From: Phycisphaerae bacterium
GTDB lineage: Bacteria; Planctomycetota; Phycisphaerae; UBA1845
Assembly: GCA_029260235.1 (NCBI GenBank)
Contig: JAJDDP010000014.1
Location: 1-64,000, forward strand
Length of the DNA: 64,000 nt
Direction of reading: 5' to 3'
Both the position numbers and the translations under genes were made by a program. Each line of letters begins with the position of its first letter. Position 1 is the stretch's first letter. Below are positions 9,530-21,367 of this stretch, piece by piece. The notes below the pieces were generated by a model that was not told where the DNA came from, did not search any database, and saw nothing but the letters and a program-made list of their open reading frames with translations.

Positions 9530-10384
9530 ATGGCCAAGCATAGCCAATCGGCCGAACATCGAGCCATGCCTCTTGGCTGGTCGGGCAACCTGCGCCGTTC
9601 GTCTACCCACGCCAAGCCCCGGCCTGGGGCGACTGCGTTTACTCTCATCGAAACCCTGGTGGTCGTCTCCATCATCGCCATACTGCTGACGCTCTTGATG
9701 CCCAGCCTGAGCAATGCCCGATCTCAAATGAAGACGCTCAAGTGTACGTCCAACATGAGGAACATCGCGTTCACTTTTCAGCTCTTCAATGAAGGAGAGA
9801 CGGCCGAGGGTAAGGGCGACAGCGAGCGCCTCGGTTCTGGGCGGGCTTATATCAACGACTTTCAAGACAGCCTTTATCGGGTCGATGAGTTCTGGAGTAA
9901 CGAGGGTTCGGACCAGGTGGTTATGGAAGCCCGCAACGAGATCATGCTTTGTCCAGCCGGTACATCGCAATTGACCAAGAAGAGGGGCTTCCCCTGCGGC
10001 AGCGAAGCCATTGGTCCGGTAGATGAAGTAACGGTGGCTATGAACATGCGCCTCTACCGGGCGGTGATTCAATTCGGAAATTTCAATTTGCTGGCCCCGG
10101 TGCAAGCGACCCAATTGCGCAGGAACATCTCCAACCATCCTTATGTCCCCCTGGCCATCGATGTGGATGCCAAAGTTGCCCTCTCCAAAGGGGCGGACCC
10201 CTACTACATTGCCCCGCCCTTGGGCGAAGAAGGCGGACCCTACGCCACGGGTATGTACTGGTCACCATCTGATCGGCATGGCGGAAAGACGAATGTCGCT
10301 TTCGTTGGTGGGCAGGTTCTCTCCAGCAAGAACCCTCAACGCGAATCATGGAACTGGGCTTACCAAGCTGATACGGGCAATTGA
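9530..10384 (+). CDS. Type II secretion pseudopilin-like protein
   Basis: About 284 residues. After a short basic leader comes the class III prepilin signal: G-A-TAFTLIETLVVVSIIAILLTLLMPSL, with the conserved Glu five residues after the processing site and the long hydrophobic helix. The C-terminal DRHGGKTNVAFVGGQV resembles the 'H-X9-DG' tail of planctomycete DUF1559/pseudopilin proteins, but reads GG instead of DG. Such proteins occur in large paralogous sets in this phylum and usually lie apart from secretion machinery, as here. Candidate starts are GTG 9518, ATG 9527 and ATG 9530; a GGTGG upstream favours 9530. It follows the dockerin-tailed gene by about 70 bp and may share its transcript. 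Confidence 0.85.
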   Translation: MAKHSQSAEHRAMPLGWSGNLRRSSTHAKPRPGATAFTLIETLVVVSIIAILLTLLMPSLSNARSQMKTLKCTSNMRNIAFTFQLFNEGETAEGKGDSERLGSGRAYINDFQDSLYRVDEFWSNEGSDQVVMEARNEIMLCPAGTSQLTKKRGFPCGSEAIGPVDEVTVAMNMRLYRAVIQFGNFNLLAPVQATQLRRNISNHPYVPLAIDVDAKVALSKGADPYYIAPPLGEEGGPYATGMYWSPSDRHGGKTNVAFVGGQVLSSKNPQRESWNWAYQADTGN

Positions 10385-10567
10385 TTGTCTCGATGGTCCC
10401 GGTCTCTTGCCGGTGAAGAATGCTGGCTAGGAAGCCAAATGCCGCAGCTTCCAACGGACTGCTGGTCAGCCCTTGTGCTTGTTAGGGCTAATACACGCTG
10501 CCTGTGCGATTCTGAGCAGATTCATGTTGATGGATAAGAATCGGGTGATGGTTGGTGGAGGTGCAAG

Positions 10568-12451
10568 ATGAGTTTGCGGCGCAAGCTCATCCTCTTGCAT
10601 ACCGCCTTCGCCGTGTTTGCGGTGGGATCGGCGGTGGCCACCATCTATGCCGTCCGCCTGCACGTCCAGGATGCAGCCAACGGCTTTGAACAGCTGGTGG
10701 ATCAAACCCGCTTGGTTGAAACGTTGCGTCATGATGGTCAGATGTTGGTGGTCCAGTTGCACCGCATCCTCGACGGGCATGCCCAGGCCGACGAATCCTA
10801 TCGCGCCCGGGCAGATGCATTCTTCACCCGGATTCGCGAAGTCGCCCACTTCTCCACAGACTCAATGAATGCCGATACCTGGGTCTTGATTGGCGAATTG
10901 GGCGAACAGATGCGACGTGCCTCTGATGAGTGTCTATATTTGGCACTTGAAGGAGGGATGGGCGACGCCCAAACAATGCTCGCCGATCAGCTTGAAGGCA
11001 ATCTCGTCATTGCCCTGGACCGCCGGTTGCAAACCGTTTCTGAGCGTTTGGTTGGGGCTCGAACCGAATCGGTGAATCAGTTTGTTTCGGTCAACACTCA
11101 GTTGCTGGGTTTGGCCACGATCGTTGGAGCGCTTGGCGTCGCTTTAGTGGCGGTCGGGGCCATCGTAGTACGTCGATGGTTCATCTTGCCGATTACTAGC
11201 CTGCACGGTGCTACTCTTGAATTCGGTAGCGGAAATCTGGACCACCGTGTGCGGATGGCTAGCCATGACGAACTGGGCGAGCTGGGCTCTGCCCTTAATA
11301 CGATGGCGTCCTCGCTGCGGGCGTCCGAAATCAAGTATCGATTGTTGTTCGAGAATCTGCGGGATGCGGTGATCATCTGCAACCCCAACGGGACCGTCGT
11401 GGAATGCCACGACAGCGACACAAAGCTCTTGGGTATCGATCCTGAAGATGCGATCGGGCACCATTTGCTCGACGCTTGGCCCCTTTGGAGGGTTTCGACG
11501 TGGGATTGGCAATTGCTCGTGGACCGCGTGGTTGGCGAGGGCGCCCGTGTTTCAGCTGTCGATGTCGAGTTTCCCATTGAGCAGCGAAGGACGAAGGTCA
11601 TCGATGTGATCGCCTATTCGGTGAATTATGGGGGCGGGCATTACGCAGCCATCGTCTTGCGAGATGTGACCGAGAGAAAGCGCCTGCAGCGCATGGTTAG
11701 CCAATCAGAGACTATGGAAGCTTCCTTGAATCTGGCTCGGGGTGTTGCCCATGATTTTAAGAATCTGCTCAACAGCGCGGTCACTACGCTGTCTTTGATC
11801 TCGCAGATGCCCAAGGCTGAGAAAACCAGCGCCCGTGCCCAGACAGCCCTGGCTGCCTGCCGCCAAGCGGCGAGCTTGTCTCGTCGGCTACTCAATTTCG
11901 CCAGCAGCGATCAGGGGAATCCGGAAGTCTTTTGCCTTAGCGAAACGGTAGACACCATTCTTAGTTCGCTCGATGAGGTGTTCGTCGAGGACTTGACCAT
12001 CGAGACAAAGTGCGACCGCCCCGTACTGATTCACATGGACAGGGATCAGCTGACCCAGGTGATTTTGAACTTGGTCCGCAACGCGCGTGAGGCCATGCCG
12101 GAAGGCGGAACGCTGACGGTCGCAGCCCAGACAAGGATGGCAGCCGATCCGCTTGCGCATACGGCACCGGCTAGCCACGCTGTCCTAACCGTTACCGATT
12201 GTGGTTCTGGGATGACCGAAGAAACCCGCGAGCGCCTCTTTGAGCCGTTCTACTCGACGAAGCCTCGCACCGGCCAAGGTGCCCGAGGCATGGGCTTGGC
12301 TGCGGTGTATGCAGCCGTTCGCAACGCCGGCGGGTTCATTCAACTGGAGAGTCAGATCGATCAGGGCACCACGTTTCAGGTCTACCTCCCCAGTGGAGAA
12401 GGCCTGCCCACCAAAGTGCTCTCTGGCACGTCCACACGATCAGAAAGCTAG
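10568..12451 (+). CDS. HAMP-PAS sensor histidine kinase
   Basis: A 627-residue membrane sensor kinase. An N-terminal membrane helix (LILLHTAFAVFAVGSAVATIYAV) and a second near residue 180-200 bracket a helical periplasmic sensor. A HAMP linker follows (about 200-255, ending HDELGELGSALNTMA), then a PAS domain (about 260-375) closing in VLRDVTERKRLQ. The dimerisation box carries phosphoacceptor His395 in GVAHDFKNLLNS. The ATPase domain shows LNLVRNAREAMPEGG, the N box, then DCGSGM and GARGMGLAAVYA, the G boxes. The ATG has GGAGG eight bases upstream. No receiver domain is fused and no regulator is adjacent; the OmpR-type gene at 6914 is a possible partner. Ligand unknown. Confidence 0.93.
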   Translation: MSLRRKLILLHTAFAVFAVGSAVATIYAVRLHVQDAANGFEQLVDQTRLVETLRHDGQMLVVQLHRILDGHAQADESYRARADAFFTRIREVAHFSTDSMNADTWVLIGELGEQMRRASDECLYLALEGGMGDAQTMLADQLEGNLVIALDRRLQTVSERLVGARTESVNQFVSVNTQLLGLATIVGALGVALVAVGAIVVRRWFILPITSLHGATLEFGSGNLDHRVRMASHDELGELGSALNTMASSLRASEIKYRLLFENLRDAVIICNPNGTVVECHDSDTKLLGIDPEDAIGHHLLDAWPLWRVSTWDWQLLVDRVVGEGARVSAVDVEFPIEQRRTKVIDVIAYSVNYGGGHYAAIVLRDVTERKRLQRMVSQSETMEASLNLARGVAHDFKNLLNSAVTTLSLISQMPKAEKTSARAQTALAACRQAASLSRRLLNFASSDQGNPEVFCLSETVDTILSSLDEVFVEDLTIETKCDRPVLIHMDRDQLTQVILNLVRNAREAMPEGGTLTVAAQTRMAADPLAHTAPASHAVLTVTDCGSGMTEETRERLFEPFYSTKPRTGQGARGMGLAAVYAAVRNAGGFIQLESQIDQGTTFQVYLPSGEGLPTKVLSGTSTRSES

Positions 12452-12552
12452 ACCGGATCGGACAGCCACGGGTTTCTACGGGCCTTGGTGCTGTGGCTGC
12501 TTTGACTGGGCGTTCGCTCTTGGCCCGTCAGCAGTTGCGACTATTGTCGGGC

Positions 12553-13284
12553 TTACCCGGATATGCCTGCAACGGCATCTTGAAACAATACGACATTGAA
12601 CGGTTCCTCGTCGTCGCCTGCTTCGACGGTCCCCGAGGCGAAGAATGTATAGACGTGGCCCTCTTCGAGGGTGACGATGCCGATCTCTAAGGTAACTGCG
12701 TCGCCGGCTAACGGCAGGGCGATCAAATCGTAGGTGCCAGCGGCGACCGCGATGTAGTCGTAGTCGTCCGGTTCGTTGTAGCGGACATCGTCGAAGAGAG
12801 TGATGCCCCCTTGGTCCTGAACATCCAAAGCCAAGGAACCGGGGCTGGCGTTGATCAGCCTGACCCGTGCTCGGCCTGGATCGGTCGGGGAATTGTCGTC
12901 CTCGAGTTGGATTGGCTCGCTCTGGTCGGGCAGCATCACAAAGGTGTAGTCTCGTAGGCGGGTGATGGTAAAGGTGCCGCCAACGATCTGATCATCGTCG
13001 CAGGCTGCCCCGGCATCGACGCCCCGTAAGTCAACGGTGCCAGCCCGGATTTCGGCGTATCCGGTGACTTGGCCAAAGCGGATGTTGGGGATAGCCAAAT
13101 CGTCGTCAGCGCAAACGTCGAAGGCTGCCAATTGAGGGGCTGCGTTGGCAATGCGAACTTCGGTTACACCGGCTGTCGCTCCGCCACCGCCTCCATCGCC
13201 TTGACCCGGCGCCATGACCTGGCAACCCGAAGTAGCTGAGCCCACCAATATCCCAAGAAGCGCCTTGCTGATTGTAGTTCTCAT
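12553..13284 (-). CDS. DUF4397-domain lipoprotein
   Basis: A 243-residue exported protein. The signal sequence ends in a lipobox, SATSGC, so the Cys is likely lipidated and the protein anchored to a membrane. After a Gly-rich linker there are two similar beta-rich repeats with the features of DUF4397: 'VRIANAAPQLAAFDV' and 'VRLINASPGSLALDV', each followed by a 'Y..I.AGT.DL' strand. DUF4397 proteins are cell-surface proteins of unknown role. The track starts at a GTG (13302), but ATG 13284 has a GGAG ten bases upstream and begins directly at the signal peptide. The upstream gene on this strand (DUF1579) is about 230 bp away, so it probably has its own promoter. Confidence 0.82.
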   Translation of the reverse strand: MRTTISKALLGILVGSATSGCQVMAPGQGDGGGGGATAGVTEVRIANAAPQLAAFDVCADDDLAIPNIRFGQVTGYAEIRAGTVDLRGVDAGAACDDDQIVGGTFTITRLRDYTFVMLPDQSEPIQLEDDNSPTDPGRARVRLINASPGSLALDVQDQGGITLFDDVRYNEPDDYDYIAVAAGTYDLIALPLAGDAVTLEIGIVTLEEGHVYTFFASGTVEAGDDEEPFNVVLFQDAVAGISG

Positions 13285-13519
13285 GGTTCTATTGCTCCGC
13301 ACGAATTCGTGGCCTGTTGTAGTCTAATGCCCTGGGGAATGCCGTCATGTAGCTGGTTGCGTGTGCCGCGCAGCTCACAACCAACAGCCCGGGCGACTCC
13401 CAAGGACCTACTGACCGAAGCATCGCCGAGGATGAGTGGCCAATCAAGCCCTTTCGATGGGCAGAGCCGGATCTACCTACCCATCGTGTCGGCGAGAGAA
13501 CACGAGTTCGGCGGGCGTT

Positions 13520-14155
13520 CTACTTTCGCCTCACGTATTTGACTTCGATTACCTTGTAGTCGTCGCCCGCGTGCAGGTCGAAAATCTCGAAGGTGAAGTG
13601 ATCGGCGTCTGTTGGCGTGGTGACGTACTTGATGGTGCGGCCATGGACGTTGAGTGGCGGTTCGTCCATGAGCCCGTACATCGTCACTACGCCGGTTTTC
13701 GGATTCCGGCTGCCAGCCATTTGTAACATTTCGGTGCCCATGTTGGAGTACCATGTCCCAACGTAGAGGTTCTTGTAGTTGTCATAGCCAGTCATGCCAA
13801 CGCCGTTGTGGGGCATGCCCATCATCGAGCCCGAGTGCTCTTCCATGACCCAACTGCCGCCGAGAACAGACTTGATGGTCGATACGCCGGTTGACTCCAT
13901 CGGCTCGGTTCCAGGTCCGCCCATCCACATTTTGGTGGTCGTATCCCATACGCCGACGTGAGCCTTCAGGATTTCATGTGGTTCGCCTGGCTGCATGAGT
14001 TTCACGTACTCCTGCATCTGGGCCTCCTCTTCAGCCGACATGGCCGGCGCGCCCTTGTTCTCTTTCGAGCCCTCCTCTTGAGATAGAGCTTGGCTCGAGG
14101 TTGCTATACACACACCGATTGCCATCGCAACAGTCCATGAGTATTTTGCGCGCAT
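13520..14155 (-). CDS. DUF1579-family exported protein
   Basis: The 211-residue product starts with a signal peptide, MRAKYSWTVAMAIGVCIATSSQA, then an acidic linker. From about residue 50 it matches DUF1579: a 'HVGVWDTTTKMW' strand, 'SVLGGSWVMEEHSG', 'MTGYDNYKNLYVGTWYSNMGTEM' and a C-terminal 'FTFEIFDLHAGDDYKVIEVKYVRR'. The domain probably forms a small beta barrel of lipocalin type; function is unknown. The track extends to 14242, but the ATG at 14155 has AAGGAG eight bases upstream and begins the signal peptide. Confidence 0.85.
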   Translation of the reverse strand: MRAKYSWTVAMAIGVCIATSSQALSQEEGSKENKGAPAMSAEEEAQMQEYVKLMQPGEPHEILKAHVGVWDTTTKMWMGGPGTEPMESTGVSTIKSVLGGSWVMEEHSGSMMGMPHNGVGMTGYDNYKNLYVGTWYSNMGTEMLQMAGSRNPKTGVVTMYGLMDEPPLNVHGRTIKYVTTPTDADHFTFEIFDLHAGDDYKVIEVKYVRRK

Positions 14156-14321
14156 GATTCTGGCTCCTTCGAAGACAGCGTGTCTTCTGGTTAGTGATGA
14201 ACTCGTATTTAGAAACTGGACAACCCGTCGGCCGAACATCAACGGGGGATCCTACCGCGCAGGCCAGCCTGGGCCAATGTGCTGGGGTTTGAATGAATCG
14301 CTGTGGGTCTGCGCGATGCTT

Positions 14322-16349
<2,028 letters not shown>

Positions 16350-17083
16350 GGGGCATCATCCTATTGAGTTTTGGAACGACGTTGGGCTAGTAGTATAGCA
16401 GTATTTGCAAACCAAAGTGATTGATCAGGCCGACTACATTACGTTGCAAGGCTATGCCCCCACACCGAACGCACCAACTAGGGCGAAAACCCCACCGAAG
16501 GCGAAAGCGGCTGTGCACAGCCTCGCACGGAAACATCGCGGATCTCCGGATTGCGTTTGGGCCATCGCAAATGCAGCGCTCTTCTGGAGTCTCTGGCTCA
16601 TCCAATTTGTTGCACAAACCTGAAAGGCACTGCCCGGCGCAAGGCCTCTTGTTGGAATGGCTTGTCAAAACGACCGCCGTACGCCGAGCAGTTCGTTATA
16701 AACAGCAGCCAAAAATAGCGAAGGCCTCGCGGGTCGGCTGCCGATCAAGTCGCAGCGGACGATGATGCATCGTTCATGTGGGCGGACCTGGAGTTGTTCG
16801 GGCTCCCCGCCGACTTCACAACTCGCTGCAGGATTCAATCTGGCCCCAGACGACAGAGCGGCCGGCCAAAACTCAAGGACATGGGAAGAAGAGACGCAGG
16901 GCGCTTGTTGGCCGCGCAGATTTCTGGAGAGGAGATCCGCATCTGAGTTGGCCAACCTCGGCCAGGAATCATCTCGCAACTGGCGCGAATCGGCATGCAG
17001 CAGAATAGCCTTCTCCAGTTTCGGCGTAGGAGCGACATGCGAACTCTTGTACTGCGATTCGCTCCGGGCAAAGAGAGGACAAC
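16350..17083. other. Intergenic region, no supported gene
   Basis: About 730 bp between the divergent uvrB and the FGE-like gene. Short overlapping ORFs occur on both strands (for example 16387..16668 minus and 16421..16765 plus), all Arg/Cys/Ser-rich and without recognisable domains. The last bases hold the GAGAGGA ribosome site of the gene at 17084. No tRNA, hairpin terminator or repeat was recognised. Confidence 0.5.
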
Positions 17084-18058
17084 ATGAACCTCATCATCGT
17101 CTCGGCTCTGTTTTTAGGCTATGCGGCAGCGCCACCTCCACCACAACTAACCGTGGACGCTCTTGAGTTCTATCCTCTTTCCCCAGAAGTGGTCGAGATT
17201 GGACAGGCCGGCCAAGCGTCGGTCGACTACACCTACGAGATAAGCAAGTACGAGATAACCAACCACCAGTACGCCCAGTTCTTGAATGCAGTGGCCACAA
17301 TTGAAGACACGCATGGGCTGTATGATGACCGCATGCGGATTAACACCAATGTCTACGGCTCATACAGCGTACGCAGAGTCAACAGGAACAAGCCGGTCAA
17401 TTTTGTAAGCTGGTTCGATGCAGTCAGGTATGTGAACTGGCTGCACAACGATAGGCCCGAGGGACTGCAAGACGCAACGACTACTGAGGCAGGGGCCTAC
17501 AGTTTGACCGGAGATATTTTCTACTACAACGGAGAGAGGAGTCCCGACGCCCGATGGGCGTTACCCAACCACGATGAGTACAACAAGGCTGCTTTCTACG
17601 ACCCTGCGACCCAATCTACTTGGAGCTATGCCGTGCAAACGGATGGTTACCCGAGCGCCAGCACAGCCACATCCTCTGGTGATATTGAGTTTCCAGCGGA
17701 CGATGTAGCCAACCACGGGAGCGAAGCCAATTGGGATTTCTCAACCAACGGCAAGGTCACCACCGTTGGAAGTTGTCAATCTCCATCAGCCTACGGCACG
17801 TTCGATCAAAACGGCAACGTAGCCGAGTGGACAGAAGAAGTCGTTTGTATCGGAGATGAAGAATACTGCACGGATTCCGATGAGGTTCTCTGCTTCTGTG
17901 GCCGGATCATTCGGGGAGGTTCCTATGCAGCAGTTCCCCCTGCCAACGGAGATATCGTCGGCGGCTTGGATGTTGAACCTGCTCCGGCCTATGGGCTAGA
18001 TGATGGAGAACATGCTTCTTCTGGACAATGGGGATTCAGAGTTGTGAAGTTGGACTAG
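17084..18058 (+). CDS. Formylglycine-generating-enzyme-fold (SUMF1) exported protein
   Basis: A 324-residue protein with a short hydrophobic leader, MNLIIVSALFLGYAAA, suggesting export. The rest matches the FGE-sulfatase/SUMF1 fold: 'YEISKYEITNHQYAQFLNAV', 'PVNFVSWFDAVRYVNWLHN', 'WALPNHDEYNKAAFYDP', 'NGNVAEWTEEVV', 'IRGGSYA' and the closing 'QWGFRVVKL'. In true formylglycine-generating enzymes two cysteines near the C terminus do copper catalysis; the Cys cluster here lies in an insert before IRGG and does not match that layout, so a binding role is more likely. GAGAGGA precedes the ATG by about five bases. No sulfatase gene is adjacent. Confidence 0.87.
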   Translation: MNLIIVSALFLGYAAAPPPPQLTVDALEFYPLSPEVVEIGQAGQASVDYTYEISKYEITNHQYAQFLNAVATIEDTHGLYDDRMRINTNVYGSYSVRRVNRNKPVNFVSWFDAVRYVNWLHNDRPEGLQDATTTEAGAYSLTGDIFYYNGERSPDARWALPNHDEYNKAAFYDPATQSTWSYAVQTDGYPSASTATSSGDIEFPADDVANHGSEANWDFSTNGKVTTVGSCQSPSAYGTFDQNGNVAEWTEEVVCIGDEEYCTDSDEVLCFCGRIIRGGSYAAVPPANGDIVGGLDVEPAPAYGLDDGEHASSGQWGFRVVKLD

Positions 18059-18337
18059 CTGTGTTGCAAGCATCGATCCCAAGCCGACCCCGCCCTGAAA
18101 CTCCCACCTAGCCCGCGTGCAAACCCCACAGACTACCCAGACACGGCGCATCTTACCGACAGGCCAGTGATCCACGCTATCGGACCCAGCCCAGGGCTTG
18201 CCTGCAGGCAGCCTTTTGAAGCTCAAGGCCATTCCCCGCGAATAAACCTTCGGGGGGAGCGTTTCGGTTATAGTTGGTGCGTCGATACTATCTGGAAATT
18301 GGCTGCCGACTAGACCGCGGGTCAGGGGGATGTCGAG

Positions 18338-19939
18338 ATGAAGTTTCGAACGAGTGTTGGTTGCTTGGTGGCTCTGGGATTCTTGGCTAGTCCCAGTCGG
18401 GCGGCTGACGTCTTGCGCAAGACCCAGCAATGGGATCGGAGCAGGGCAGGTCATCTTCTTGCCCGGGCTGGGTTCGGCGGCACACCCCGGCAGATCGATT
18501 ATCTCTACAAGCTGGGGCTAGACCGGGCTGTTGATTACATGGTCGACTATCAAAGCATCCTACCCAGTGATCTGGACTTCGTGCCTGTTACCCAACCCAA
18601 TCCGAAGGAAATGAACAAGCTTCTCCATGAGTTGGAAGATGAGCGCCGCACGGCTGCCCGTCAACGGTTGAATCTATTGAACCGGCGTCAACTTGAAGAC
18701 CTGCAGGCGTGGTGGCTGCGCAGGATGATTACGACGCCTCGCCCGTTCGAGGAGAAGATGACTCTCTTTTGGCACGGACACTTTACCTCCGGTGCTCGTC
18801 AAGTGCGCAACTCAACTTGGATATGGAATCAGAACCAGCTCTTTCGTAAGGGCGGTTTGGGATCGTTCCGCGAGCTGCTCGTACGGGTGAGCCAAGACCC
18901 AGCCATGCTTCGTTACCTGGACAACGCCAGCAACCGCAAGGGCCATCCCAATGAAAACTACGCCCGCGAATTGCTCGAGTTGTTTACGTTGGGCGAAGGG
19001 AACTACAGCGAGAAGGACGTAGCCGAAACGGCGCGGGCCTTTACCGGGTGGACGACAGGGCCTAAAGGCTTCCGACTCGCTCGAGGCCAGCACGATGATG
19101 GCCAAAAAAATATCTTGGGCACGCGGGGTAGAATCGGCGGCCAAGAAGTCATCGGTATCATCCTGGATCAACCCGCCGCGGCCCGCCACTTGGCCCGAAA
19201 GTTGTTGAGATTCTTCGTGGTCCCCGAACCGACGAATGAACTTGTCGAAGCCTTCGCTACCGCGCTGCGCCGTAATCGGTACGAATTGCGAGAAAGCATG
19301 CGGGTACTATTCAAGAGCGAGGCTTTCTACGCCCAAGAGGCTATCCACGCCTTGGTCAAAAGCCCGGTAGAGATGGTTGTATGTTCGTTCCGCCTGCTCA
19401 ACGCAAAACCCGCCGATTATCGCGGCATGGCTCTTTCGACGTTGAGCATGGGGCAAGAGCTGTTCCAGCCGCCGAACGTCAAGGGGTGGGATGGCGGGTT
19501 GAAGTGGCTTAACACTGCCACCCTGTTTGCCCGCTACAACTTCGTAGCTGCCATGATTCAGGGTTCGCCCGAAGCAGAGTTTGAGCGCCGCAGCCAGCGG
19601 CAAAAGAAGCGGTTCAAGCGGCTTGAGAATCTGGATGAATTCATGGTCTACTTTCCCGGACTGTCAGTGCCCCCGCAAAACGTACCCCACAAACGTCAAC
19701 CGATGTTCGACCCGCTGCCCATCACGAGGCAGGAGAACCTCGTCTCGACTGAGGCTGTGATCGAATATTATTCAAAGAGGCTGTTAGCCGGGGAACTGAA
19801 ATCGGTGCAGCGTGCTACCCTGGCGGAAATCTTGGAAGGTAGCTCCGAAACCTTCATGAGAGATGCGGACGATGCCCCACATCGGATTCGGCAATTGATT
19901 ATCGCGATCATGCGTCTGCCTGAGTACCAGGTCAACTAA
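18338..19939 (+). CDS. DUF1800 exported protein
   Basis: A 533-residue protein with a signal peptide (MKFRTSVGCLVALGFLASPSRAA). Family features of DUF1800 are seen throughout: 'HLLARAGFGGTPRQID' near the N terminus, 'WWLRRMITTPRPFEEKMTLFWHGHFTSG', 'NENYARELLELFTLGEG', 'ARAFTGWT', and a late 'KSPVEMVV...GQELFQPPNVKGWDGG'. DUF1800 genes are nearly always paired with DUF1501 genes, and such a partner follows 29 bp downstream, so the two form an operon. The biochemical role is unknown; both products appear to be exported. Confidence 0.93.
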   Translation: MKFRTSVGCLVALGFLASPSRAADVLRKTQQWDRSRAGHLLARAGFGGTPRQIDYLYKLGLDRAVDYMVDYQSILPSDLDFVPVTQPNPKEMNKLLHELEDERRTAARQRLNLLNRRQLEDLQAWWLRRMITTPRPFEEKMTLFWHGHFTSGARQVRNSTWIWNQNQLFRKGGLGSFRELLVRVSQDPAMLRYLDNASNRKGHPNENYARELLELFTLGEGNYSEKDVAETARAFTGWTTGPKGFRLARGQHDDGQKNILGTRGRIGGQEVIGIILDQPAAARHLARKLLRFFVVPEPTNELVEAFATALRRNRYELRESMRVLFKSEAFYAQEAIHALVKSPVEMVVCSFRLLNAKPADYRGMALSTLSMGQELFQPPNVKGWDGGLKWLNTATLFARYNFVAAMIQGSPEAEFERRSQRQKKRFKRLENLDEFMVYFPGLSVPPQNVPHKRQPMFDPLPITRQENLVSTEAVIEYYSKRLLAGELKSVQRATLAEILEGSSETFMRDADDAPHRIRQLIIAIMRLPEYQVN

Positions 19940-19968
19940 GATGGGTCGCCAACTAGACGGAGTGTAGA

Positions 19969-21213
19969 ATGATGTCTGAAACCATGCATACATCCCGTCG
20001 CGACTTCATGGGCAAGTCCCTGACTCTCTTGGGCGCGTCAGCCACCGTCCCTGCTTTCCTTGGACGAGCGGCTGAGGCGCTGGCCCAAGCGCAGGGGAAG
20101 ACTGAGGGTCAGCGCATTCTGGTCGTGGTTCAACTGGCAGGCGGCAATGATGGGTTAAATACGGTTATTCCTTTTGGCAATGATCACTACTACCAGGCAA
20201 GGCCAAAGCTAGCCATCCGAGCGAAGGATGTTCTTCGCATCAACGATGAGCTGGGGTTTCACCCAGCGGCCGACGGGTTGAGGTCGCTCTACGATGATGG
20301 CCAACTCGCTCTGATCCAGGGGGTTGGCTATCCCAATCCCAACCGCTCCCATTTTGCAAGCATGGACGTGTGGCATTCAGCCTCTGCCGATGGACGAATC
20401 CACGAAGGTTGGCTGGGTCGCTATTTTGATGCCTGCTGTTCGGGACAGGATTCCAAACTGGGCGTCGCCCTGACGGCTGAGGCACCGATGGCTTTGCGGG
20501 GCCAAGAATTCGTACCTCTCTCCTTTCAACGTCCCGAAAACCTGCGCATCCGAGGGGGGCAAAAGTCGTCAACCGCATCCAAGGACGATCTCAACCACTT
20601 GGCTAACTCTGGATCTAGTGGGTTGACGACCACACTCGACTTCGTGCGGCGGTCAGCCCTCAAGGCTCAGGTGAGTGCTGATGCCATTCGCAAGTCGGCG
20701 CGCCACGACGCCCACAGTATTAGCTTTCCCGGCAGCGCGCTGGGCAACTCGCTGCGCACTGTGGCTCGAATGATCGCCGGGGGCATGCCCACGCGGGTTT
20801 ATTATGTTTCGCATTCTGGATTCGACACACATGCCAACCAAGCCGGCGCACATCGGCGGCTGATGGGTGAGATTGGCTCAGCCTTGCGGGCATTTGTTTC
20901 TGCGCTAAAGCAGCAAGGTGATCTGGATCGCACGCTCATCATGTCCTTCTCAGAATTTGGGCGTCGGGTTGAGGAGAACGCCTCGGGTGGCACCGACCAT
21001 GGCGAAGCTGCGCCCATGTTCCTGATCGGCCAGGCTGTGAAACCCGGCATCTATGGGGAAATGCCCAGCCTCAGCAAGCTTCACCGCGGGGATCTTGCTT
21101 TCAATCTTGATTTTCGACGAGTCTATGCATCCATCCTACGCGACTGGCTCGATGCGGATGCCGAGGCTATCTTAGGCGATCATTTCAAGCCGCTGCCGAT
21201 CTTGCGGGGCTGA
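19969..21213 (+). CDS. DUF1501 Tat-exported protein
   Basis: A 414-residue protein starting with a twin-arginine signal (TSRRDFMGKSLTLLGASATVPAF), so it is probably exported folded by the Tat system. DUF1501 features follow: 'VVVQLAGGNDGLNTVIPF', 'YYQARPKLAI', 'PNPNRSHFASMDVWHSA' and 'MSFSEFGRRVEENASGGTDHG', an arrangement related to the alkaline-phosphatase/sulfatase superfamily. It follows the DUF1800 gene by 29 bp, the standard pairing. The ATG at 19969 has GGAG six bases upstream; two further in-frame ATGs follow closely. Confidence 0.93.
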   Translation: MMSETMHTSRRDFMGKSLTLLGASATVPAFLGRAAEALAQAQGKTEGQRILVVVQLAGGNDGLNTVIPFGNDHYYQARPKLAIRAKDVLRINDELGFHPAADGLRSLYDDGQLALIQGVGYPNPNRSHFASMDVWHSASADGRIHEGWLGRYFDACCSGQDSKLGVALTAEAPMALRGQEFVPLSFQRPENLRIRGGQKSSTASKDDLNHLANSGSSGLTTTLDFVRRSALKAQVSADAIRKSARHDAHSISFPGSALGNSLRTVARMIAGGMPTRVYYVSHSGFDTHANQAGAHRRLMGEIGSALRAFVSALKQQGDLDRTLIMSFSEFGRRVEENASGGTDHGEAAPMFLIGQAVKPGIYGEMPSLSKLHRGDLAFNLDFRRVYASILRDWLDADAEAILGDHFKPLPILRG

Positions 21214-21367
21214 ATCAGCGGGCCTCTGCTTCGCTGGGATCGTGGTTGAGCTATTGTCGCTTTTGGTGGCAGCCCTCTTGTTCCATTTGCTTCCTTGACG
21301 ACAATGTCGATCTTGAATTAGTTGTTCCAAGACCTTCATTGCCTATCCAAAAGGAAAGGAAGCGAAT

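Noticed and set aside
9332-10138. 268-aa minus-strand ORF
   Set aside because: It is antisense to the dockerin-tailed and pseudopilin genes, both of which have clear signals and motifs.
16387-16668. 93-aa minus-strand ORF upstream of uvrB
   Set aside because: Three frames over this stretch give similar low-information sequences; no domain or ribosome site.
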